6,494 nucleotides of DNA from Bordetella parapertussis (GTDB lineage: Bacteria; Pseudomonadota; Gammaproteobacteria; Burkholderiales; Burkholderiaceae_B), in NCBI GenBank assembly GCA_945869355.1, contig CAMBPA010000081.1, positions 1-6,494 of the forward strand, read 5' to 3'. The position numbers were made by a program, and so were the translations under genes. Shown here piece by piece: positions 1 through 5,733 of the stretch (the first letter of the stretch is position 1; the number at the start of each line of letters is the position of its first letter). Below the pieces are notes generated by a model. The model was not told where the DNA came from, did not search any database, and saw only the letters and a list, made by a program, of their open reading frames with translations.

Positions 1-101
1 GCTTCGCCGATTCAGCTCAGAAGCGAGTGCCCACACACACAAATATTGCTTTAAATCAATTGTCTGAGAGAAATGAACCCTCACTTGGGGGAGGCCTCTG
101 A
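1..101 (+). CDS. ftsE: Probable C-terminal tail of FtsE, cell division ATP-binding protein (partial, 5' end outside window)
   Basis: One plus-strand frame is open from base 3 to a TGA at 99-101, giving about 32 residues (FADSAQKRVPTHTNIALNQL, then 12 more). The TGA shares its A with the ATG of ftsX (TGATG, 99-103), the close coupling expected of ftsE followed by ftsX. FtsE is the cytoplasmic ATPase that partners FtsX. None of the ABC signature motifs (Walker A/B, LSGGQ-like, H-loop) is visible, because the FtsE core would lie to the left of the window. The assignment therefore rests on position and the overlap alone. The tail is hydrophilic and of low complexity, and would be a variable extension beyond the ABC domain. 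The other two frames stop at 52-54 (TAA) and 64-66 (TGA), so FtsE could instead end there and leave a short spacer. A short CA repeat sits at 32-41. Confidence 0.42.
   Translation, partial: FADSAQKRVPTHTNIALNQLSERNEPSLGGGL
87..94 (+). promoter_or_regulatory. Ribosome binding site of ftsX
   Basis: GGGGGAGG lies 6 nt upstream of the ATG at 101, a strong Shine-Dalgarno match at good spacing. It selects this start over the other-frame ATG at 73, which has no comparable site. It lies inside the presumed end of ftsE, consistent with coupled translation. Confidence 0.75.
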
Positions 102-1009
102 TGAAAAGCCTACTGCGACAGCACCGCTACGCACTAGCGGTCACGATGCGTCGGTTAATCTCCCAGCCAATTTCCTCCCTCACCAACCTCCTCGTTATCG
201 CACTCGCCCTGTCACTGCCTTTGCTGGGCGCATCGCTTCTGGTGTCCATCGAGCCTGTCGCACGGCAGGTATCCGTCACGCCTGAACTGACTATTTTTCT
301 CAAAACGGATGCGGCGAGCACCGCTGCGGAGCAACTCGCTAAACGCATTCGCTCTGAACACGCGCACCAAGTGTCCGGCGTGCGCATCATCCCTAAAGAC
401 CGTGCGCTAAAGGATCTGCGTGAAAACCCAGCCTGGGAGCAGGCACTCAAGGTTCTTCCCAACAACCCGCTTCCCGATGCCGTCGTCGTCGCATTCACCC
501 CTGGCGAAGATCTCGCTGCGCGCGCCGACGAATTGGCGCGCGTTTGGCGGTCTTGGCCCAATATCGATCTCGTTCAGCTTGACAGCGCTTGGGTGCAACG
601 CCTAGAGGCCTTGCTGCGCTTTGGCAAGGTTGGTCTGCTGCTACTGGCACTCAGTGTCATCTTGGTCGTCCTGGCAACAGTTTTCAATACCGTACGCATG
701 CAAGCACTTTCACAGCGCGAAGAAATTGGTGTTGCCCGACTGGTGGGCGCCACTGAAGGCTTTGTTCGCCGACCTTTTTTATATCTTGGGGCCCTGACTT
801 GCACACTCGCTGCACTGATTAGTATCGGCGTTGCACGAGGCGCTCTCATGCCGCTCAACGATGCGCTCGCCTCCTTGGCACGCAGCTACGACGCTGAGTT
901 CGCGCTTGCATTGCCCTCCATCCCCGTGCTTTGCCTTGCTGTCCTATCCGTCGCCTGCTTAGGCGCCCTATCGGCGCGCTGGTCCGTCGAACGAAACACC
1001 CGCTTTTAA
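101..1009 (+). CDS. ftsX: Cell division protein FtsX (permease-like subunit of FtsEX)
   Basis: FtsX is the inner-membrane half of the ABC-type FtsEX complex. It joins the divisome and, in studied Gram-negatives, transmits FtsE ATP hydrolysis to periplasmic activators of septal peptidoglycan hydrolases. The 302-residue product has the full family layout: a short basic cytoplasmic N-terminus; TM1 at about 27-50; a periplasmic domain at about 51-172 beginning with the typical PELTIFLKTD strand; TM2 at about 175-197; a cytoplasmic loop with REEIGVARLVGAT (206-218), the conserved FtsX/MacB-type permease segment; TM3 at about 225-247; and TM4 at about 270-293, followed by a short basic end. Length is normal for betaproteobacterial FtsX and shorter than E. 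coli FtsX, which has a longer N-terminus. The start at 101 is supported by GGGGGAGG and by the TGATG overlap with the upstream frame. mutY follows 15 nt downstream with no terminator. The gene looks intact. Confidence 0.95.
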   Translation: MKSLLRQHRYALAVTMRRLISQPISSLTNLLVIALALSLPLLGASLLVSIEPVARQVSVTPELTIFLKTDAASTAAEQLAKRIRSEHAHQVSGVRIIPKDRALKDLRENPAWEQALKVLPNNPLPDAVVVAFTPGEDLAARADELARVWRSWPNIDLVQLDSAWVQRLEALLRFGKVGLLLLALSVILVVLATVFNTVRMQALSQREEIGVARLVGATEGFVRRPFLYLGALTCTLAALISIGVARGALMPLNDALASLARSYDAEFALALPSIPVLCLAVLSVACLGALSARWSVERNTRF

Positions 1010-1024
1010 TAGCCACTGCCGAAC

Positions 1025-2110
1025 ATGCACATCGCCCCGCGACTCATAGCATGGCAGCGTGTGCACGGTCGACATGGCTTGCCGTGGCAACAGACACGCG
1101 ATCCCTACCGAGTCTGGCTATCGGAAATCATGCTGCAACAAACTCAAGTGGCAGCCGTGATTGAGTACTACACGCGTTTCCTCAAAGCATTTCCCACTGT
1201 GAAGAAGCTTGCTCAGGCTCAAACACCAGAGGTGATGGCTCAATGGGCCGGGCTGGGTTATTACGCCCGCGCACGCAATCTACATGCCTGCGCACAGCGC
1301 GTGGTCAGCGAATGGGGTGGAAGCTTTCCGACCACCGCTCAAGAGTTAGTGACGCTGCCAGGCATCGGTCCGTCCACCGCGGCTGCAATCGCCGCGTTTT
1401 GCTTTGGTGAGCGTGCGGCGATCTTGGACGGTAATGTAAAACGCGTCTTTGCACGACATGGAGGGATAGAAGGCGACCCAAGCACTCGGGCTGTCGAGCA
1501 ACAACTTTGGGGGATGGCACGCGAACAATTACCTTCTGCACGCGCCTGCAACGAAGACGCAAACGCGATGGCCACTTACACACAAGGCTTAATGGATCTG
1601 GGCGCGACACTTTGCACGCGTAGTCGACCGCGCTGTCAGGATTGCCCAATCCATTCCGACTGCATGGCACGTAAAGAGGGGCGAACCGATGAATTACCTT
1701 CCGCGCGGACTCGCAAGACCCTACCTGAACGCAGCGTCGCGATCATGCTTGCGCATCGTTCAGGTCACATTCTGCTCGAACAACGACCCGCAACCGGAAT
1801 TTGGGGAGGCCTATGGAGTCTGCCAGAGTTTAGTGCTGACGTATCGAGCACCGACTTCTGCGTGTCACTCGGCCTACAAGTCACCAAGATTGAGAGGCTT
1901 CCGGCTTTTTTACATGTTTTTACGCACTATCGCCTGACGATTGCACCAGTGATCGCACGCACGACTGAACCCAAGTCCTCTGCGGCCGAACAATCCTTGA
2001 GCAAACCCACACTTCATTGGACCAAAATAAGTTCACTGCACCGCATAGGACTACCCGCACCCATTCGCAAGCTACTGCTTGGCCTAATAAACGACAACGT
2101 GCTCAGGTAA
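1025..2110 (+). CDS. mutY: Adenine DNA glycosylase MutY
   Basis: MutY excises adenine opposite 8-oxoguanine (and opposite G), preventing G:C to T:A transversions in the GO repair pathway. The 361-residue product is full length (E. coli about 350). Visible features in order: LPWQ near 19-22; SEIMLQQTQVA with catalytic Glu34; GLGYYARARNL (77-87); the helix-hairpin-helix LPGIGPSTAAAI (111-122); LDGNVKRV with catalytic Asp135; and the [4Fe-4S] cluster cysteines C197-X6-C204-X2-C207-X5-C213. After a linker comes the NUDIX-like 8-oxoG recognition domain from about 232, with WGGLWSLPEF (260-269). The loop matching the E. coli Phe-Ser-His reader is F299-T300-H301, a conservative Ser-to-Thr change. 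All key residues are present. The start is well bounded: an in-frame TAG lies at 1010-1012 and the next Met is inside the catalytic motif. No good Shine-Dalgarno precedes the ATG, so translation probably depends on coupling to ftsX 15 nt upstream. The 3' end overlaps convergent rodA by 8 bases. Confidence 0.97.
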   Translation: MHIAPRLIAWQRVHGRHGLPWQQTRDPYRVWLSEIMLQQTQVAAVIEYYTRFLKAFPTVKKLAQAQTPEVMAQWAGLGYYARARNLHACAQRVVSEWGGSFPTTAQELVTLPGIGPSTAAAIAAFCFGERAAILDGNVKRVFARHGGIEGDPSTRAVEQQLWGMAREQLPSARACNEDANAMATYTQGLMDLGATLCTRSRPRCQDCPIHSDCMARKEGRTDELPSARTRKTLPERSVAIMLAHRSGHILLEQRPATGIWGGLWSLPEFSADVSSTDFCVSLGLQVTKIERLPAFLHVFTHYRLTIAPVIARTTEPKSSAAEQSLSKPTLHWTKISSLHRIGLPAPIRKLLLGLINDNVLR

Positions 2111-3260
2111 AACCGCGTTGCTCATCGTCATGCGGTGAACGATACTTGCTAATACTCATGAGAATGCCACAGGCGATTCCAATCGTGAGCAAGGCCGTCC
2201 CACCATAGCTCAAAAATGGCAGCGGCACGCCTACAACGGGCAAGATGCCGATCACCATACCAATATTTACAAAGACATAGACAAACAGCACCATAGTGAG
2301 TGCGCCGGCGAGCAAACGACTAGCGTGCGTGGACGCCCCAACCGCTATCGATAAACCCCGGGCAATCAAGACAAGATACAAGACCAACAGCGTCACGCCG
2401 CCGTACAAGCCAAATTCTTCTGCAAAGACAGCGAAAATAAAATCCGTCGTCCTCTCAGGAATGAAATCGAGTTGGCTTTGCGTGCCAGCCATATAGCCTT
2501 TGCCGTAAACACCACCCGACCCAACAGCGATCGTCGACTGGATGATGTGAAAGCCCTTGCCTAGCGGATCAGTCGTCGGGTCAAGCAACGTGCAAACCCG
2601 ATGCTTTTGATAGTCGTGCAAACCAACCCAAGCAGTATCCGGTTGACACAACTCTTCTTGGTACGCGACAACACCGACAATGCCAACTACTCCGACAATC
2701 AACAACGGCACAAGCAACTTAAAAGACAAGCCTGCAAAATACATCACACAAAAACCAGCGCCAAAAACAAGTAACGCTGTTCCGAGGTCTGGCTGCTTCA
2801 CGATCAACAGAAACGGAATCCCCAGAAGCACGCTCGCAATAAAAAAATCGAGAGCTCTCACGGAGCCTTCGCGTGCTTGGAAATACCACACCAAAATCAG
2901 CGGCGCGGCAATCTTCATGATCTCGGAGGGTTGTATGCGTGTAAAGCCCAGATTCAACCAGCGCGTTGCGCCTTTACTCGTATCACCAAAAAACATCACG
3001 CCGAGCAAGAGCAACACTCCCAAAACATAAATCGGCACTGCCAGCCGAATAATGATGTGCGGTGGCGTCATCGCAAAGACCCACATCGCGGCAAGGGCTA
3101 CCGCAAAGTTACGGACTTGATCAGCGAAGCGCCAGTCTGTCCCACCGACTGCGGAATGCATCACTACAAGCCCCGCGCTTGCCAATAAAAATAATATAAC
3201 CATCAAGGGCCAATCGATTGCCGTCACAGCACGCATGCAAAATTTTAATAATATTTTCAT
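2103..3260 (-). CDS. rodA: RodA, SEDS peptidoglycan glycosyltransferase of the elongasome
   Basis: RodA (also called MrdB) polymerises lipid II into glycan strands for side-wall growth, paired with PBP2. The 385-residue product is a polytopic membrane protein of the SEDS family (FtsW/RodA/SpoVE). Conserved points: GGTDWRFADQ (39-48) after TM1; KGATRWLNLG and IQPSEIMKIA (96-118), the family's GA-RWL and QPSE-K signature; KQPDLGTA (155-162); the large periplasmic loop at about 200-275 with HDYQKHRV, LLDPTTDPLG, GSGGVYGKG and IPERTTDF; and VGVPLPFLSYGG (343-354) near the end. Asp273 in PERTTDF is the likely equivalent of the essential SEDS loop aspartate. The start ATG overlaps the mrdA stop (ATGA, 3257-3260), with GAGGGG upstream. 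An in-frame Met9 is possible but less likely. The first eight codons are strikingly AT-rich. Cys205 and Cys223 in the loop could form a disulfide. It is the last gene of the mre block and overlaps the end of mutY. Confidence 0.96.
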   Translation of the reverse strand: MKILLKFCMRAVTAIDWPLMVILFLLASAGLVVMHSAVGGTDWRFADQVRNFAVALAAMWVFAMTPPHIIIRLAVPIYVLGVLLLLGVMFFGDTSKGATRWLNLGFTRIQPSEIMKIAAPLILVWYFQAREGSVRALDFFIASVLLGIPFLLIVKQPDLGTALLVFGAGFCVMYFAGLSFKLLVPLLIVGVVGIVGVVAYQEELCQPDTAWVGLHDYQKHRVCTLLDPTTDPLGKGFHIIQSTIAVGSGGVYGKGYMAGTQSQLDFIPERTTDFIFAVFAEEFGLYGGVTLLVLYLVLIARGLSIAVGASTHASRLLAGALTMVLFVYVFVNIGMVIGILPVVGVPLPFLSYGGTALLTIGIACGILMSISKYRSPHDDEQRGFT

Positions 3261-5155
3261 TGTGCCCCTCGTGGCGCAGGCACGCTGCTTAACGCAGGAG
3301 GTACTGTTTTTTGATCACGTAACAACCAGGCGTCAAACACCTTACGTGCGATCGGAGCAGCAACACTCCCGCCCCAGCCCGCGTTCTCAACGAGCACCGC
3401 TACTGCAATTTTTGGCTGTTTGGCTGGCGCATAGGCCATAAACAAGGCGTGGTCTCGTAGGCGTTCATCGATTGCTGAGCTCTGATACTTTGCGCCCCGA
3501 AGGCTGTAGACTTGCGCCGTTCCGGTCTTACCGGCAGTCTGATAGGGCGCGCCCACAAAGGCTTGGCTGGCTGTTCCAGAAAGCGTCACATCTGTCAGGG
3601 CACGTCTAATGACCTCCAAGTTCTCTCGCTTGAGCGCAATCGTGTGTGTTGTCTGCGGCTCAACCACCGTTTGCTCACCCGACAATGAGTCTCGAATCGA
3701 ACGCAGCAATTGCGGCTTCATGTACGCACCATCATTTGCCAGAACAGCTGTGGCTTGGGCGAGCTGCATTAGTGTGAAAGCGTTATATCCTTGCCCAACC
3801 GCTACCGAGACCGTTTCACCGGCATACCATCGCTGCTGCTCACGCGTTTTATAGGCCCCACGTTTCCACTCCGTTGAAGGCAACACGCCGCGGCGCTCTC
3901 CCTCCATATCTACCCCAGTTAACTGACCAAAACCAAAAGGCTTCATAAAGTCGTGCAACGCATTGACACCGATTTCTGGGCCCAAGGAATAAAAATAAGT
4001 GTCCGATGACACGACCAGCGCATGGTGCATATCGATGGAGCCAAACGCTGTGGACCCTGCATTTCTAAATCGCTGGCCTGCGAACTCGAAAAACCCCGGA
4101 TCGTCTATTCGCTCATTTGCACGTCGCTTCTTAAGCTCCAGTGCAGCGAGCGCCACAAAGGGCTTATAGGTCGAACCAACAGGATAGGTTCCATAAACAG
4201 GTCGATTAATCAGAGGATGATCCGGAGATTCGTTTAGGCGTCGCCAACTTTCGACATCGATTCCGTCCACAAATAAATTAGGATCAAACGAGGGTTGTGA
4301 TACGAATGCCAGAATTTCTCCGGTAGCGGGCTCGATCGCAACAAGAGCACCACGCATATTTTTAAACGCTTCTTCAGCGATACGCTGGAGCCCCATGTCG
4401 AGCGATAGCGTCAAATTGGCACCCGGCATAGGATCTAATTTGCGCAGCACACGGACAGGTCGTCCGCGCGCGGTGATTTCCAGCTCTTCTAAACCCGTCT
4501 TGCCATGCAGCAGTGCCTCGTAGGTTTTTTCGATGCCTTTCTTGCCAATGATGTCGGTTCCGCGATAATTGCCAAGCTCGTTTCTTTCTTCAAGCCCAAG
4601 CAAATCTGACTCGGATATACGACCAACATAACCAACCACATGCGCAGCTGTCTGTCCTTGAGGATACTCGCGCACCCAGCGCGCCCTGAGCTCAACGCCC
4701 GGAAAGCGCATCGAGTGCGCCGAGAACCACGCTGCCTCTGTCTCATTTAAATTATTACGCAACACAACACCCGCGTACCGGCCACTTTCAGCGACTCTGC
4801 GCTTAAAGCGCCGCTGATCAGCCGGCCCAACATAAACAACTGGCGTTAATTTACTCAAGAGCTGGTCAATATTGCCTGCCTTGGCGGGCACGACCTCGAG
4901 CGTAAAGCTCAGCACGTTTCGTGCAAGCACCTCACCATTCCGATCTAGAATTTCTCCGCGACGCGGAGGGATCGGAACAACCGCCATGCGGTTGCTGTCT
5001 GCTCGTGCCGACAGGCTGTCATGACGCTCGACTTGCAGCACCCAAAAACGCATGACAAGTACCGCGAAACAGACGACCGCAAACAGTCCGGCCATGACGG
5101 CTCTAAACACAAACTTGTTTTTTTGAAGCTGGTCCGTATTTTTAAAATCAAACAT
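3257..5155 (-). CDS. mrdA: Penicillin-binding protein 2 (peptidoglycan D,D-transpeptidase, class B)
   Basis: PBP2 crosslinks new glycan strands during elongation, working with the glycosyltransferase RodA encoded next to it. It is anchored in the inner membrane with its catalytic domain in the periplasm. The 632-residue product has a short cytoplasmic N-terminus; one TM helix at about 17-39; a pedestal or dimerisation region beginning with PPRRGEILDRNGEVLARN (63-80) and including GKKGIEKTYE (204-213); and a transpeptidase domain from about 255. Active-site motifs are complete: SxxK at S328-T-Y-K331 (PVGSTYKPF), the second motif S383-S-D385 (SxD, normal for the PBP2 class where other PBPs have SxN), and KTG at 543-545 (AGKTGTAQ). 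WYAGETVSVAVGQGY (443-457) is another family block. The C-terminus is a Pro/Ala-rich tail (about 617-632). It begins 13 nt after the mreD stop without a clear Shine-Dalgarno, and its stop overlaps the rodA start. The MFDFKNT start fits the family, so a different start is unlikely. Confidence 0.97.
   Translation of the reverse strand: MFDFKNTDQLQKNKFVFRAVMAGLFAVVCFAVLVMRFWVLQVERHDSLSARADSNRMAVVPIPPRRGEILDRNGEVLARNVLSFTLEVVPAKAGNIDQLLSKLTPVVYVGPADQRRFKRRVAESGRYAGVVLRNNLNETEAAWFSAHSMRFPGVELRARWVREYPQGQTAAHVVGYVGRISESDLLGLEERNELGNYRGTDIIGKKGIEKTYEALLHGKTGLEELEITARGRPVRVLRKLDPMPGANLTLSLDMGLQRIAEEAFKNMRGALVAIEPATGEILAFVSQPSFDPNLFVDGIDVESWRRLNESPDHPLINRPVYGTYPVGSTYKPFVALAALELKKRRANERIDDPGFFEFAGQRFRNAGSTAFGSIDMHHALVVSSDTYFYSLGPEIGVNALHDFMKPFGFGQLTGVDMEGERRGVLPSTEWKRGAYKTREQQRWYAGETVSVAVGQGYNAFTLMQLAQATAVLANDGAYMKPQLLRSIRDSLSGEQTVVEPQTTHTIALKRENLEVIRRALTDVTLSGTASQAFVGAPYQTAGKTGTAQVYSLRGAKYQSSAIDERLRDHALFMAYAPAKQPKIAVAVLVENAGWGGSVAAPIARKVFDAWLLRDQKTVPPALSSVPAPRGAQ
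3265..3270 (-). promoter_or_regulatory. Ribosome binding site of rodA, inside the end of mrdA
   Basis: On the minus strand GAGGGG lies 4 nt before the rodA ATG (3258-3260). It falls in the last codons of mrdA. Together with the ATGA overlap it favours Met1 over the internal Met9 (codon at 3234-3236), whose upstream sequence is AT-rich with no such site. Confidence 0.55.
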
Positions 5156-5168
5156 ACGCGGTGGGCTT

Positions 5169-5720
5169 TTATCCTATGCCTGTGCCAGCATCGTCCATTC
5201 GATGCTCAGGCAACAGTAGTAACCAACCAACAAGCGGCCAACAGGCAACCGTGAGTAATGTGCCCGGCAACCACGCCCACCCTGGCCACTCACTCACTAA
5301 AAAGGCACCCAACAAGACCGTGACAAACTTGACCCCGACAAATAAAGGGATCAAATGCATCGACTGCCTCAATAAATCAAAGCGCGTCAACCGACGGTGC
5401 AGCAATTGCGTTCCGTACACCACCAATGCATACAGCAGTGCCTGCAAGCCAAGTGGGCCCGCATCATGCACATCCAGTGTCAATCCGAAACAGAACGCTG
5501 CAACCATCCCCATGCGACGCGGTTCATGAAAAGACCAAAAAGCGATCACCACTAGCAGGATGTCGGGCGTAACGATCCAGTTTCGCCAAGGCAACAAAGA
5601 TAACAGCCAAACACAAATCGTTGTGGTCCAGATGTAACGCCAACCCATCGCCGTCTGCAGGGAGTGCGGCTGCAGATTTCGCGCTTGCGACAACGAGATT
5701 CCGATTGAATGCTTTGCCAT
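5169..5720 (-). CDS. mreD: MreD, rod shape-determining integral membrane protein
   Basis: MreD is a small polytopic inner-membrane protein of the elongasome that acts with MreC and MreB in rod-shape maintenance. From the chosen start it has 183 residues. The hydrophilic N-terminus of about 27 residues is longer than in E. coli MreD (about 162 aa). Several hydrophobic segments follow, at about 29-45, 53-64, 69-82, 93-107, 123-142 and 150-170. Conserved features are TPDILLVVIAFW (51-62) and FGLTLDVHDAGPLGLQALLY (78-97), the typical MreD block. The ATG at 5718-5720 is preferred because AGGGGGAG lies 5 nt upstream and the gap to the mreC stop is 13 nt. An ATG 22 codons earlier would overlap mreC by about 53 bases, encodes an uncharacteristic Arg-rich leader, and is probably read through by chance. 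A later Met25 just before the first TM has no good ribosome site. mrdA starts 13 nt after the stop. Confidence 0.92.
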   Translation of the reverse strand: MAKHSIGISLSQARNLQPHSLQTAMGWRYIWTTTICVWLLSLLPWRNWIVTPDILLVVIAFWSFHEPRRMGMVAAFCFGLTLDVHDAGPLGLQALLYALVVYGTQLLHRRLTRFDLLRQSMHLIPLFVGVKFVTVLLGAFLVSEWPGWAWLPGTLLTVACWPLVGWLLLLPEHRMDDAGTGIG

Positions 5721-5725
5721 CGACG

Positions 5726-5733
5726 CTCCCCCT
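5726..5733 (-). promoter_or_regulatory. Ribosome binding site of mreD, abutting the mreC stop
   Basis: On the minus strand AGGGGGAG directly follows the mreC TAA (5734-5736) and lies 5 nt before the ATG at 5720. It is the strongest Shine-Dalgarno in the minus-strand block and decides the mreD start. Confidence 0.75.

Noticed and set aside
73..285. Plus-strand open frame of 70 codons overlapping the start of ftsX
   Set aside because: It is out of frame with ftsX, has no ribosome site, is Pro/Thr/Arg-rich with no recognisable fold, and is fully explained as a shadow of the ftsX coding sequence.
127..561. Minus-strand open frame of 144 codons opposite ftsX
   Set aside because: It is antisense to conserved ftsX codons, with a Ser/Arg/Ala-rich composition typical of antisense frames in GC-richer genes. 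I see no ribosome site and no domain.
1919..1927. Thr for Ser in the MutY FSH 8-oxoG reader loop (FTH)
   Set aside because: It is a conservative change that keeps the hydroxyl, the Phe and the His. It is most likely ordinary lineage variation, not loss of function.
2095..2120. Hairpin CAACG...CGTTG around the mutY/rodA overlap as a bidirectional terminator
   Set aside because: Only five clean pairs (seven with a wobble) around a 12-base loop, with no T-run on either side. It is too weak to call.
2156..2163. Palindrome CTCATGAG as a possible operator
   Set aside because: An isolated 8-base palindrome inside the rodA coding sequence, expected by chance at this scale, with no repeated copies noticed.
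4001..4012. SSD in PBP2 instead of the SxN motif, considered as a lost active-site residue
   Set aside because: SxD at this position is normal for the PBP2/MrdA class, and the SxxK and KTG motifs are intact.
5161..5529. Plus-strand open frame of 122 codons opposite mreD
   Set aside because: It lies antisense to conserved MreD membrane segments, has low-complexity composition and no ribosome site, and is a shadow frame.
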